NCBI RefSeq assembly: GCF_023195535.1
Contig: NZ_JALPNF010000002.1
Span: 496,001 to 560,000, forward strand
DNA: 64,000 bases
Reading direction: 5' to 3'
Origin: Sphingomonas faeni
GTDB taxonomy: Bacteria > Pseudomonadota > Alphaproteobacteria > Sphingomonadales > Sphingomonadaceae
A program made the translations under genes and the position numbers. The notes beneath the pieces were generated by a model. It saw only the letters and a list, made by a program, of their open reading frames with translations. It did not search any database and had not been told where the DNA came from. Below, one piece after another: positions 54,019-63,125 of this stretch. Position 1 is the stretch's first letter. Each line of letters opens with the position of its first letter.

Positions 54019-54620
54019 CCACCCGCTCTCTGTTTGCCACGCGGTTCTACGAGGCCGATCTCGGCGACGACGATCTGGTCGAGGAACTGGAGGATGCCGC
54101 GGTCGAACTGGCGAAGGCCGATCGCGCAGGCGTCGCGTGGTCGAAGGCGCATGGGTATCGCGGGTATACGTCGTATGCGTCGCTGAATGACCTGCCGTTG
54201 CGCGATCCGCGGTTCGGGGATCTGGTGCGGCTGCTGAACAAGCATGTCGCGCAGTTCGCGAAGGATTGTGCGTTCGATCTTGGCGGGCGGAAGTTGAAGC
54301 TCGACAGCCTTTGGGTGAACGTCCTGAAGCCGGGTGGCGCGCATTCGGGGCATATCCATCCGCATAGCGTCGTGTCTGGGACGATGTACGTGGCTATTCC
54401 CGAGGGGGCTGGGGCGCTGAAGCTGGAGGATCCGCGATTGCCGATGATGATGGCGGCGCCGACGCGGCTTGAGGATGCGCCGGAGGATCTGCGGACGTTC
54501 GTTTATGCCGAGCCTAAGCCGGGGAGTGTGTTCTTGTGGGAGAGCTGGTTGCGGCATGAGGTCGTGCCGAATGCCGCCAAGGGCGAGCGGATCAGTATTA
54601 GTTTTAACTATCGGTGGTGA
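54015..54620 (+). CDS. TIGR02466-type putative 2OG-Fe(II) oxygenase
   Basis: 201 residues from the ATG overlapping the pth stop. It has the double-stranded beta-helix pattern HSGHIHPHSVVSGTMYV (metal-binding His pair) and LWESWLRHEVVPN (third His) of the TIGR02466 family of putative 2-oxoglutarate dioxygenases, with RISISFNYRW at the end. The substrate is unknown. Translational coupling to pth is notable but may be coincidental. Confidence 0.75.
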   Translation: MTTRSLFATRFYEADLGDDDLVEELEDAAVELAKADRAGVAWSKAHGYRGYTSYASLNDLPLRDPRFGDLVRLLNKHVAQFAKDCAFDLGGRKLKLDSLWVNVLKPGGAHSGHIHPHSVVSGTMYVAIPEGAGALKLEDPRLPMMMAAPTRLEDAPEDLRTFVYAEPKPGSVFLWESWLRHEVVPNAAKGERISISFNYRW

Positions 54621-54654
54621 TTGGGGCGGCTGAGACAGCTCGGCATGCGAAGTA

Positions 54655-54758
54655 CCACCCCGGCGCAGGCCGGGGCCCAATTGGGGAACGTCGCTAACGA
54701 AGGACCGCCCTTCCTCACAACCGCCTTCCCAATTGGGCCCCGGCCTTCGCCGGGGTGG
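54655..54758. repeat. Family B palindromic element, intergenic
   Basis: CCACCCCGGCGCAGGCCGGG with CCCAATTGGG is mirrored by CCAATTGGGCCCCGGCCTTC and GCCGGGGTGG. It lies downstream of the pth operon. Confidence 0.88.
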
Positions 54759-54776
54759 TGGTATTGCACCTTCTTA

Positions 54777-54872
54777 CCCCCTCCCCTTCAGGGGAGGGTT
54801 GGGGTGGGGCTTGGCCGCGGATGCACGCGCTTGGGGCACTGCCCCACCCCGACCCTCCCCTGAAGGGGAGGG
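54777..54872. repeat. Palindromic element (family G, CCCCTTCAGGGGAGGGT type)
   Basis: CCCCCTCCCCTTCAGGGGAG and TTGGGGTGGGGC are mirrored by GCCCCACCCCGACCCTCCCC and TGAAGGGGAGGG. It lies next to the family B copy. Confidence 0.85.
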
Positions 54873-54910
54873 AGCAGGAGGGACGACGCGCGTGATGCCC
54901 CCCTGCCCGA

Positions 54911-55975
54911 TTACGCCGTCTTCATCGTCGCCATGTCGATGACGAAGCGGTACTTCACGTCGCTCTTCACCATGCGCTGATACGAAGGTTCGATCTCGTC
55001 CATGCGGATCATCTCGATGTCCGATACCAGGCCATGCTCGTTACAGAAATCGAGCATCTCCTGCGTCTCGGCGATGCCGCCGATCAGCGAGCCGGCAATC
55101 GCGCGGCGCTTGAAGATCAGGTTGCCGACCGAGGGCGACGGATGCGCGTGCTCGGGCACGCCGACCAGCGTCATCGTGCCGTCGCGCTTGAGCAACGCGG
55201 TGAACGTGTCGAGGTTGTGGCTCGCCGCAACCGTGTTCAGGATGAAGTCGAAGCTGTTGGCGTGCTCGGCCATCGCGGCTTCGTCCTTCGAGACGATCAG
55301 GTCCTTCGCGCCGAGACGCTTGGCGTCGTCGCGCTTGTTCGGCGAGGTCGAGAAGACATAGACCTCGGCACCCATCGCGTTGGCGATCTTGACGCCCATG
55401 TGGCCGAGACCACCGAGGCCGACGATGCCGACTTTCTGGCCGGGGCCGACCTTCCAGTGCTTGAGCGGCGAATAGGTGGTTATGCCGGCGCACAGCAGCG
55501 GCGCGACCGCGGCGAGGTCGGCTTCGGGATGCGAAACCTTCAGCACGAAGCCTTCGTCGACGACGATCTTGTCCGAATAGCCGCCGAAGGTGTGGCCGCC
55601 GAGCACGGGATCGGGGCCGTTATAGGTGCCGACGAAGCCGGTGGTCTCGCAATATTGCTCCTCGCCATCCTTGCACGACGGGCACTCGCCGCAGCTGTCG
55701 ACCATGCAGCCGACACCGACGACGTCGCCGACCTTGAACTTGGTGACGTCGCTGCCGACCGCGGTGACGTGGCCGACGATCTCGTGGCCGGGGACGCAGG
55801 GGTAGAGCGTGCCTTCCCATTCGCCCTTGGCGGTGTGGAGGTCGGAATGGCAGACGCCGCAGAACGCGATGTCGATCGCGACGTCGGTCTTGCCGGGTTC
55901 GCGACGCTCGAACGAGAAGGGGGCGAGCGGGGTTTCGGGGGATTGCGCGGCGTAGCCGTGGGCGGTCGTGGTCAT
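54911..55975 (-). CDS. Zinc-dependent alcohol dehydrogenase, YahK/cinnamyl-alcohol type
   Basis: 354 residues from the ATG at 55975 (AGGA ahead); an earlier ATG would add 12 residues. It has the catalytic zinc motif CGVCHSDLHTAKGEW and GHEIVGHV, structural zinc Cys in VDSCGECPSCKDGEEQYC, and the NADP-binding VGIVGLGGLGHMGVKIANAM. It belongs to the NADPH-dependent aldehyde reductase branch (E. coli YahK, plant CAD). Likely use is reduction of aldehydes. Confidence 0.92.
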   Translation of the reverse strand: MTTTAHGYAAQSPETPLAPFSFERREPGKTDVAIDIAFCGVCHSDLHTAKGEWEGTLYPCVPGHEIVGHVTAVGSDVTKFKVGDVVGVGCMVDSCGECPSCKDGEEQYCETTGFVGTYNGPDPVLGGHTFGGYSDKIVVDEGFVLKVSHPEADLAAVAPLLCAGITTYSPLKHWKVGPGQKVGIVGLGGLGHMGVKIANAMGAEVYVFSTSPNKRDDAKRLGAKDLIVSKDEAAMAEHANSFDFILNTVAASHNLDTFTALLKRDGTMTLVGVPEHAHPSPSVGNLIFKRRAIAGSLIGGIAETQEMLDFCNEHGLVSDIEMIRMDEIEPSYQRMVKSDVKYRFVIDMATMKTA

Positions 55976-56101
55976 GAAGTTCCTGGGGCTTTTTGGAGAG
56001 ACGGCTATCATAACCCTCGAACTACTACTTCTCTACCGAGCGGTATGATAATTTTGCTGCACTGCGGCAATCGAGTGGGTCGATCAGGCCCAGTTCTTGC
56101 T

Positions 56102-56226
56102 GATCCTCCCCCGCCAGGGGGAGGTGGCAGGCGCTTGCCTGACGGAGGGGGAGGCAGGCGCAACGTTGGTTGCGTGTTCCTCCCCCTCCGTCGCTTCGCG
56201 CCACCTCCCCCTTGCGGGGGAGGATC
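56102..56226. repeat. Family A palindromic element, intergenic
   Basis: Arms and inner pair match the nadE copy. It lies between the divergent alcohol dehydrogenase and ychF genes. Confidence 0.9.
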
Positions 56227-56319
56227 AGAGGAAAGGCGTCCTCCGCTGGCCTTCCGGACCGCCCTGCCCTAAAGCGCCCGCACATTCTTATACCCCCAAT
56301 CTCAAACTAAAGGCATATC

Positions 56320-57417
56320 ATGGGTTTTCGCTGCGGCATCGTGGGGCTGCCGAACGTCGGCAAGTCCACTCTCTTCAACGCGCTGACCGAGACGGCCGCG
56401 GCGCAGGCGGCGAACTATCCGTTCTGCACGATCGAGCCGAACGTCGGTAACGTCGGCGTGCCCGACAAGCGGCTCGATGCGCTGGCGAAGATCGCCGGAT
56501 CGCAGAAGATCATCGAGACGCAGTTGGGTTTCGTCGACATCGCCGGGCTGGTGCGCGGCGCGTCGAAGGGCGAAGGGCTCGGCAACCAGTTCCTCGGCAA
56601 CATCCGCGAGGTCGACGCGATCGTCCACGTGCTGCGCTGCTTCGAGAATGGCGACGTGACGCATGTCGATAACAAGGTCGATCCGATCGCCGACGCCGAG
56701 ACGGTCGACACCGAGCTGATGCTGAGCGACCTCGAAAGCCTCGAAAAGCGCGTCCCGAACCTCGCCAAGAAGGGCATGCAGGGCGACAAGGAAGCCAAAA
56801 TCGGCGCCGCGGTGCTCGGCCAGGCGCTCGAACTGCTGCGCGAAGGCAAGCCCGCGCGGTTGACCGTGCCGAAGGACGAGGACGAGGCGCGCGTGTTCGC
56901 GCAGGCGCAGCTGCTGACGGCCAAGCCGGTGCTGTACGTGTGCAACGTCGACGAGGGCGATGCCGCGAACGGCAATGCGCTGTCGGCGCGGGTGTTCGAG
57001 AAGGCGAAGGCCGAGGGCGCGGAAGCGGTGGTGGTGTCGGCGGCGATCGAAGCGGAAATCGCGACGATGCCGGCGGAGGATCGCGGCGAGTTTCTCGGCG
57101 AGCTAGGGCTGGAGGAGACCGGCCTCGCCCGCGTCATCACTGCGGGGTACAAGCTGCTGCATCTGCTGACGTTCTTCACGGTCGGGCCGAAGGAAGCGCG
57201 TGCCTGGACCGTCCACGAGGGCGCGACCGCACCGCAGGCGGCGGGCGAGATCCACGGCGATTTCGAAAAGGGCTTCATCCGCGCCGAGACGATCGCGTTC
57301 GACGACTTCATCGCGCTGGGTGGGGAATCGAAGGCGCGCGAGTCCGGCAAGCTGCGCGCGGAAGGCAAGGCGTACGTCGTTCAGGACGGCGACGTGATGC
57401 ACTTCCTGCATAGCTGA
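56320..57417 (+). CDS. ychF: Ribosome-binding ATPase YchF
   Basis: 365 residues. It has the OBG-family G domain with P-loop GIVGLPNVGKSTLFNALT, VDIAGLVRGASKGEGLGNQF and a non-G4 NVDE motif typical of ATP preference, then a coiled-coil insertion and a C-terminal TGS domain with LLTFFTVGPKEARAWTVHEG. It regulates translation/stress response. It is a single gene. Confidence 0.97.
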   Translation: MGFRCGIVGLPNVGKSTLFNALTETAAAQAANYPFCTIEPNVGNVGVPDKRLDALAKIAGSQKIIETQLGFVDIAGLVRGASKGEGLGNQFLGNIREVDAIVHVLRCFENGDVTHVDNKVDPIADAETVDTELMLSDLESLEKRVPNLAKKGMQGDKEAKIGAAVLGQALELLREGKPARLTVPKDEDEARVFAQAQLLTAKPVLYVCNVDEGDAANGNALSARVFEKAKAEGAEAVVVSAAIEAEIATMPAEDRGEFLGELGLEETGLARVITAGYKLLHLLTFFTVGPKEARAWTVHEGATAPQAAGEIHGDFEKGFIRAETIAFDDFIALGGESKARESGKLRAEGKAYVVQDGDVMHFLHS

Positions 57418-57435
57418 GGATTTGGCGGCGGCGGG

Positions 57436-57837
57436 TCAGCGATAGTTTTCGCAGGCTATCCCGTCGCCGTCGCCGTCCATGCCGGAACGATAGCCCGGCT
57501 GGCCGCGGTGAAGCGGCGCTACCCCCGCCGCCCGCACTTCGCGGCACCCGCTGTAGAAGATCGCGCTTTCCGATCCGGCGCTGGCTGACTGGCGCGCCGG
57601 GGTCGATGATCGATATGCCGGTCGAACGACGTTGTAGGGCTCGGCGTCAACGACTGGCTGGGCAGGCGCGACGACATGACGCTTCAATGTCGGCGGCGCA
57701 ACGACCGCCGGATCGGGCACGGCTGTGGTATCGACGATAGCCGGGGATGCAGTCGGCTGCGGCTCGGTGACTTTCCAGACACCGGCAAACATCAATGTCG
57801 AGGCGATCGCCGTGACCGCGATAAAGGAGCGCTCCAT
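57436..57837 (-). CDS. Secreted excalibur-domain protein
   Basis: 133 residues. A membrane anchor/signal (SFIAVTAIASTLMFAGVW) and Pro-rich linker precede a C-terminal excalibur Ca2+-binding domain: FYSGCREVRAAGVAPLHRGQ and MDGDGDGIACENYR, with a DxDxDG loop. It is probably periplasmic. The excalibur Cys pair is present. Confidence 0.82.
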   Translation of the reverse strand: MERSFIAVTAIASTLMFAGVWKVTEPQPTASPAIVDTTAVPDPAVVAPPTLKRHVVAPAQPVVDAEPYNVVRPAYRSSTPARQSASAGSESAIFYSGCREVRAAGVAPLHRGQPGYRSGMDGDGDGIACENYR

Positions 57838-58004
57838 AGTGCTACCATACGGGCACAGTGGTTGACGAAGACTTATCGGTGGGTTGCTCGCTTAGCAGCC
57901 GGGAAGAAAAAGTCCCCGCTCCGACACCTAAGGCATAACCTATGCGCTAATCCGGATCATCGCTACGCCCGTACCGGCGAGCAGCGAAATTTGAGGAGCG
58001 TGAG
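57838..58004. other. Intergenic gap with no identified element
   Basis: 167 bases between divergent genes. Nothing recognised apart from promoter space. Confidence 0.4.
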
Positions 58005-58517
58005 ATGCGTCATACTTTGTCGGCGGCGATTGGAGTTGCCATCTTGAGTTCTGCCTCAGGCTCCGCGAGCCCGGTGCAAGGTGTGGTTTCAGGCATCTAT
58101 GAACTGGACAACGCGCGGAGTGACAACGCTTTTAAGGTGATCGACAGCGCTACCGCCAACATTCCCGACGACAAGCGCCCTCGCATTCGGATGAGGCTCC
58201 GCAAGTCCATTGCGGTAAATAGAATTAGAATTTCCACCGCACGACGTCGAGTCGGGATCGCGTATGATGCCAAAACGCCTATCGTAGTTTGGTTAGGCGA
58301 AGAGCCGATCAAGTGGAAGCTCATCCCAGAACTTGTTTTCGATGTATCGGTGAAATCGGATGGCGGAACCATCGCTCTAACATTCCGTGGCGAATACGGC
58401 GAGCGGACGTCAAAGTATCATAGTGTCGGCCAGGACTTGGTGGAGAATACCACCATCATCAATCCGTTGTTCTCTACGCCGATCGTCTATAATCAGGTGT
58501 ATAAAAATGTTAACTGA
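58005..58517 (+). CDS. Secreted low-GC orphan protein
   Basis: 170 residues with an N-terminal signal (SAAIGVAILSSASGSAS). Blocks such as RIRMRLRKSIAVNRIRI and ELVFDVSVKSDGGTIALTFR suggest a beta-rich fold. Hand counts over two 60-base lines give about 48 percent G+C, well below the surroundings, so it may be transferred. GAGGAGCG precedes the start. The function is unknown. Confidence 0.6.
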   Translation: MRHTLSAAIGVAILSSASGSASPVQGVVSGIYELDNARSDNAFKVIDSATANIPDDKRPRIRMRLRKSIAVNRIRISTARRRVGIAYDAKTPIVVWLGEEPIKWKLIPELVFDVSVKSDGGTIALTFRGEYGERTSKYHSVGQDLVENTTIINPLFSTPIVYNQVYKNVN

Positions 58518-58655
58518 CAGGATCTACGAGAAACCTTCTGGTGAGGGGCGGTTGAGCGGTCTTCGTCCCGTAGATGCGGATGCCGGTCAAGATAATCTGT
58601 CTAGCACCTGCTTTCCGGCGCGCGACGACCATGAACGAACGGCAGCAACCGGGCG

Positions 58656-58895
58656 TTAGCCCTCGGTCTTGGTGTGATCAGGCAATGCCAGCGGGCGTCT
58701 TGGGGCCTTGCGACCTGCGGCGGCGACTATGACCGCGCTGGACAGGAGGATGCCGGATACGAGCGCGCCGACCGATAGCAGGCCGGCGGTCGTTACCGAG
58801 GCGTCGAAGGTCGTGCGCTTGCCGATCCGGATCGAGACTTTGGCGGCGGGGGTGCTTCGGGTTTCGGTGCGTTCGGGGTGCGTTGGGGTCTTCAT
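58656..58895 (-). CDS. Small single-pass membrane protein
   Basis: 79 residues with one membrane helix (LLSVGALVSGILLSSAVIVA) between a charged N-terminal stretch (KVSIRIGKRTTFDASV) and a basic tail. The function is unknown. It may be anchored with the N terminus inside. Confidence 0.55.
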   Translation of the reverse strand: MKTPTHPERTETRSTPAAKVSIRIGKRTTFDASVTTAGLLSVGALVSGILLSSAVIVAAAGRKAPRRPLALPDHTKTEG

Positions 58896-59017
58896 GGGCG
58901 GAGGCTGAACCTTTCTCGGCTTTCGGGCAAGGCTGCGGGCTGGCGCTACGCGGGCTTTGGCGAGGTCGGGGGAGACTGCGAGGTTGTGGCGGATCGTGCG
59001 AGGGGTTAAACCGGGTC

Positions 59018-59359
59018 ATGCTCGCGCGCCTGATCCTGGCTTTGCTCCTTGCTGCGTTTGCGTTTCCTGCGGTGGCGCCGGCGGCGTGTCATGATGCGCC
59101 TGCTTCGCGGGGGTCTGCCGTCGTGATGGATATGGCGGCGATGGGCGGGACGCAGGAGGCTATGCCAGACCACGAGGCGCCCGACCGGAAGGCGACCCCG
59201 CTGCATGGGTGTATCGGGTGCGTGCCGCCTTCGAACTGGAATGGCGCCCGGGTGCCCGGCGTCGCGTTGCGGGAGCCGGCTATGGTGACCGAGCGGGCGG
59301 CGGTGTTGGATCTTGGGGCTGGCGTCGCGCCGGCTTTGCGGCCTCCGCGAGAGGCTTGA
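59018..59359 (+). CDS. Small exported His/Met/Cys protein, DUF2946-like
   Basis: 113 residues from the ATG at 59018. A signal peptide (LILALLLAAFAFPAVAPA) precedes CHDAPASRG, MDMAAMGG, MPDHEAPDRK and LHGCIGCVPPS. The Met/His/Cys content and the position 51 bases before a Met/His-rich outer-membrane protein suggest copper binding, which is inference. It resembles the protein at 3001-3483 in layout. Confidence 0.65.
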   Translation: MLARLILALLLAAFAFPAVAPAACHDAPASRGSAVVMDMAAMGGTQEAMPDHEAPDRKATPLHGCIGCVPPSNWNGARVPGVALREPAMVTERAAVLDLGAGVAPALRPPREA

Positions 59360-59410
59360 TCGTCGGGTGCCGATGCACCCCGATTTTCAGGCTTTTCCAA
59401 GGATATACTA

Positions 59411-61069
59411 ATGACTCGATATAGGTTTCTCGCGGCTGGTGCCGTGAGGGCGATGCTGCTTGCGGGTGGTGTCGTGGGGGCGGTGCTGCCGGTTGCTGCG
59501 GTGGCGCAACATGCCATGTCCATGCCGGGCATGACGATGCCGGATGCGGCTCCCAAGAAGACGGTGAAGAAGGCGAAGTCCCGGCCGGTGGCTAAGGCCC
59601 CGGCGGCTCGTGCGTCGCAGTCTGGCGGTGCTGTCGATCACTCGACGATGGACCATTCGGCGATGGGGCACCCTGCTCCGGTCACGCCTTCGACTTCGGT
59701 CGCACCGTCTGCGACGCCGGACGCCATGCCGGGGACGGATCATGCGCAGATGGATCATTCTGCGATGCCCGGGATGGCGATGGATCATGGTGCCATGGAT
59801 CACAGTACGATGGACCAAGGGGCGATGGGCCACGCGATGATCGTGGACCCCGCCTATCGCGCGGCGTCCGATGCGGCGGTGGCGAAGATGCCGACGGGGT
59901 CGGCGATGGCCGGGATGGCGATGGGGACGTCGGCCGGCTTCTACAGCCAGGGCAGCGGGACGTCGCGACTGCCGGCGGCCGAGGGGCCGATGCGTGGGTA
60001 TATGACGCAGGCGGGCGAGTGGATGCTGATGGCGCATGGCTATGCGTGGGGCGTCGCGACGGACCAGGGGGGGCCGCGCGGGAAGAGCGAGGCGTTCGTG
60101 CAGTCGATGGCGATGCTGATGGCGGACCGCGATCTGGGCGACCGCTGGCATATCCAGCTGCGGGCGATGAACAGCCTGGAGCCGTTGATGGGCGCGCGGG
60201 GCTACACCAATCTGTTCGCGACGGGTGAGCTGGCGAACGACCGACCGCTGGTCGATCGGCAGCATCCGCACGACCTGTTCATGGAGCTGGCCGCCAAGAT
60301 CGATTACCGGCTGGGGAACGGCAACACGCTGTTCCTGTACGGTGGGCCGGTCGGCGAGCCGGCGCTGGGGCCTAGCGCGTTCATGCACCGGGGGTCGGCG
60401 CGGTATCAGCCGATGTCGCCGATCACGCATCACTGGTTCGATTCGACGCACATCACCTACGGCGTGGTGACGGCGGGCTATGCGACACCGAAGTTCCAGC
60501 TGGAGGCGTCGGCGTTCAAGGGACGCGAGCCGGACGAGCATCGCTGGGGGATCGAGACGCCGCGACTCGATTCGTGGAGCGTGCGCGGGACGTGGACGCC
60601 GTCGCCGTTCTGGGCGGTGCAGGTGAGCCATGGGCGGCTGAAGGAGCCCGAGGCGCAGCATCCGGGCGAGGACGAGAACCGCACCACCGCGAGCGTGCAA
60701 TATGCGCGGGGCGGGCTGGCTACGACGTTTGCGTATAGTCTCAAGGACCGGGTGCCGGGGGAGAAGCTGAGCGCGTTCCTGGCGGAGGCCAATTACGAGC
60801 TGACGCCGCGGCATGCGGTGTTCGGCAGGCTCGAGAACGTGGCGAACGACGAGCTTTTTCCCGACCACGACGATCCGTTGCATGATCGGAAGTTTCGCGT
60901 GACGAAGGCTGAGGTCGGGTATGCGTACCGCTTGCCGATCGTCGGGCCGTTGGGGTTGGCGATCGGGGGGACTGTCGCGGCGTATGCCAAGCCGGCGGCG
61001 TTGGAGGCGGCTTATGGGAAGACGCCGGTGAGTTGGACTTTGTTCAGCAAGCTGGCGGTGGGGTTGTAG
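59411..61069 (+). CDS. Outer-membrane beta-barrel protein with Met/His-rich N-terminal repeats
   Basis: 552 residues with a signal peptide. Residues about 35-150 are rich in MDHSAM/MDHGAM-type repeats and SMPGMTMP, characteristic of periplasmic copper proteins. From about residue 185 to the end is a beta-barrel with alternating strands (LMAHGYAWGVATDQGG, NTLFLYGGPVGEPALG, HITYGVVTAGYATPKFQLEA). It probably handles copper in the outer membrane; export or import is unknown. It follows the DUF2946-like gene and forms a unit with it. Confidence 0.78.
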   Translation: MTRYRFLAAGAVRAMLLAGGVVGAVLPVAAVAQHAMSMPGMTMPDAAPKKTVKKAKSRPVAKAPAARASQSGGAVDHSTMDHSAMGHPAPVTPSTSVAPSATPDAMPGTDHAQMDHSAMPGMAMDHGAMDHSTMDQGAMGHAMIVDPAYRAASDAAVAKMPTGSAMAGMAMGTSAGFYSQGSGTSRLPAAEGPMRGYMTQAGEWMLMAHGYAWGVATDQGGPRGKSEAFVQSMAMLMADRDLGDRWHIQLRAMNSLEPLMGARGYTNLFATGELANDRPLVDRQHPHDLFMELAAKIDYRLGNGNTLFLYGGPVGEPALGPSAFMHRGSARYQPMSPITHHWFDSTHITYGVVTAGYATPKFQLEASAFKGREPDEHRWGIETPRLDSWSVRGTWTPSPFWAVQVSHGRLKEPEAQHPGEDENRTTASVQYARGGLATTFAYSLKDRVPGEKLSAFLAEANYELTPRHAVFGRLENVANDELFPDHDDPLHDRKFRVTKAEVGYAYRLPIVGPLGLAIGGTVAAYAKPAALEAAYGKTPVSWTLFSKLAVGL

Positions 61070-61090
61070 GGCGGTAGCCAAATAATCTCC

Positions 61091-61194
61091 CCTCCCCGGC
61101 GGAGGCCGGGGTCCAGTTGGGTAGGTCGGAATAACGACGCGCAACGCGTATCGGCGATGTCCCCCAACTGGGCCCCGGCCTCCGCCGGGGTGGT
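61091..61194. repeat. Family B palindromic element, intergenic
   Basis: CCTCCCCGGCGGAGGCCGGG with TCCAGTTGGG is mirrored by CCAACTGGGCCCCGGCCTCC and GCCGGGGTGG. It follows the beta-barrel gene. Confidence 0.85.
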
Positions 61195-61297
61195 GCTCGC
61201 CGCTGGGCGGTCATATCCACGACGCGAACGGGTTTCCCTCGCCGGGCGTGCCGAGTAGGGATCGCGCGACGTCGGCACCTGCTCGGGACGAACGGTT

Positions 61298-62602
61298 ATG
61301 ATGAAGACGACTGTGCTCGCATTGCTGGGGCTGGCACTCGCCGGGTGTGCGTATCCGTATACGCCCCCTGCCCTTGCGCCGATTACTGCGCCGGCTCCTG
61401 CATCGACCGCGGCGGCTGCGATGCCGGGCGAGGCTCGGGCGCCGGTTACGATTCTCGTGTCGATCGATGGGTTTAGGCCGGATTATCTCGACCGCGGCGT
61501 CAGTCCGAACCTCAACCGGCTGCGCGCGGGCGGGGTGTTCGCGAGCATGCGGCCGTCGTTTCCCAGCGTCACCTTTCCCAATCACTGGACGCTGGTGACG
61601 GGGCTGCGGCCCGATCGCAGCGGGATCGTGGGGAACAAGATGGAGGATCCGGCGCGGCCGGGCGAGACGTTCACGATGGCGACCGACGATCCGTTCTGGT
61701 GGAGCGAGAGTTCGCCGATTTGGGTCGATGCGGAAAAGGCGGGGATCCGGACCGCGACGATGTTCTGGCCGGGCGCGAACGTCGCGGTCGGGGGGACCGC
61801 CAAGCCGAACAGCCATGGTGCGATCGAGGGCGGCACGCGGCCGGAGGACTGGCAGCAGTTCAACCAGCAGGTATCGGGCACGCAGCGGGTGAACGCGGTG
61901 CTCGACTGGATGCGGCGTCCTGCGGCGATCCGGCCCAAGCTGGTGACGCTGTATTTCGATACGGTCGACAGCGCGGGTCATGCGGGCGGGCCGGACAGCG
62001 CGGGCGTTACCCAGGCGGTGGCGGATGTCGACGCCAGCATCGGCGCGCTGGTCGACGGGCTCGCCGCGCTGGGGCAGCCGGCGAACCTGGTGATCGTCGC
62101 GGATCACGGCATGGCGGCGACGAGCAGCACGCGCGTCGTCGCGCTCGATACGATCGCGGACAAGGCGGACTATCGCACCGTCGAGATGGGGCCGTACGCG
62201 ACCCTGTTCGCGGTGCCGGGGCATGAGGCGGCGCTGGAGGCGCGGTTGCTGAAGCCGCACGATCACCTGCAATGCTGGCGGAAAAGCGAGATCCCGGCGC
62301 GATTCCATTATGGGCGCAATCCGCGGGTGCCGAGCTATCTGTGTCTCGCCGATGTCGGCTGGCGGGTGGATGCGAGTGCGCCGACCCGGGCTTCGGCCGG
62401 TGGGATGCACGGCTACGACAACATGGCGCCGGAGATGCGCGCGCTGTTCATCGCCAACGGACCGGCGTTCGTTCGTGGCAAGACGATCCCGAGCTTCGAC
62501 AACGTCGCGATCGAGCCGTTGCTGCGCGACATGATCGGGTTGCCGGCCGAGGCGGGGCTGGACGGAACCGCGGCGCCCTTCCAGAAGGTGATGCAACGAT
62601 AA
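61298..62602 (+). CDS. Nucleotide pyrophosphatase/phosphodiesterase (NPP-type) lipoprotein
   Basis: 434 residues with a lipoprotein signal (LALAGC). The alkaline-phosphatase-superfamily NPP core has ILVSIDGFRPDYLDRG (metal Asp), SVTFPNHWTLVTGLRPDRSG (nucleophile Thr), TVDSAGHAGGPDSAG and VIVADHGMAATS. It hydrolyses phosphodiester or pyrophosphate bonds of nucleotides or lipids in the periplasm. Its neighbour downstream is a MaoC-type protein 14 bases away. Confidence 0.92.
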   Translation: MMKTTVLALLGLALAGCAYPYTPPALAPITAPAPASTAAAAMPGEARAPVTILVSIDGFRPDYLDRGVSPNLNRLRAGGVFASMRPSFPSVTFPNHWTLVTGLRPDRSGIVGNKMEDPARPGETFTMATDDPFWWSESSPIWVDAEKAGIRTATMFWPGANVAVGGTAKPNSHGAIEGGTRPEDWQQFNQQVSGTQRVNAVLDWMRRPAAIRPKLVTLYFDTVDSAGHAGGPDSAGVTQAVADVDASIGALVDGLAALGQPANLVIVADHGMAATSSTRVVALDTIADKADYRTVEMGPYATLFAVPGHEAALEARLLKPHDHLQCWRKSEIPARFHYGRNPRVPSYLCLADVGWRVDASAPTRASAGGMHGYDNMAPEMRALFIANGPAFVRGKTIPSFDNVAIEPLLRDMIGLPAEAGLDGTAAPFQKVMQR

Positions 62603-62616
62603 GAGGAGAGGTTCGC

Positions 62617-63078
62617 GTGCAGTATTTCGAGGATATCGAGGTCGGTCGGACCGCGTCATTCGGCTCCTATGCCGTCACCCGCGAGGAGGTGACCGCGTTC
62701 GCCGCGAAATATGATCCGCAGCCGTTTCATTTGTCCGACGAGGCTGCGGCGCAGACGCATTTCGGGCGGTTGTCGGCGAGCGGCTGGCATACGTGCGCGA
62801 TGACGATGGCGATGCTGGTGGCGCATCTGAAGGAGAACCGGCAGGCGGGGCTCGGGTCGCCGGGTATCGACGAGCTGAAGTGGATCAAGCCGGTGTATCC
62901 GGGGGATACTCTGCGCTGCGAGAGCGAGGTGCTGGAAAAGCGCGTGTCGGCAAGCCGGCCCGAGATGGGAATCTTCAAGAGCCGTATGCGGGTGTTCAAT
63001 CAAGACGACGTGCTGGTGATGACGTTCGTGTCGAACGGACTGGTCGCGACGCGCCCGACGGAAGCGTCGGCCGGCTGA
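62617..63078 (+). CDS. MaoC-like hot-dog hydratase
   Basis: 153 residues from the GTG at 62617 with AAGAGGAGAG ahead. The hot-dog hydratase motif has catalytic Asp/His in AKYDPQPFHLSDEAA, then FGRLSASGWHTCAMTMAML and PVYPGDTLRCESEVLEKRV. It probably hydrates enoyl-CoA or a similar thioester. The frame is open further upstream inside the phosphodiesterase gene, but that part has no similarity to the family. Confidence 0.88.
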   Translation: MQYFEDIEVGRTASFGSYAVTREEVTAFAAKYDPQPFHLSDEAAAQTHFGRLSASGWHTCAMTMAMLVAHLKENRQAGLGSPGIDELKWIKPVYPGDTLRCESEVLEKRVSASRPEMGIFKSRMRVFNQDDVLVMTFVSNGLVATRPTEASAG

Positions 63079-63125
63079 CTGGTGGGCGTTAGCCCGACCA
63101 CTCTCTGGCTCTCATGCAGTAGTGA

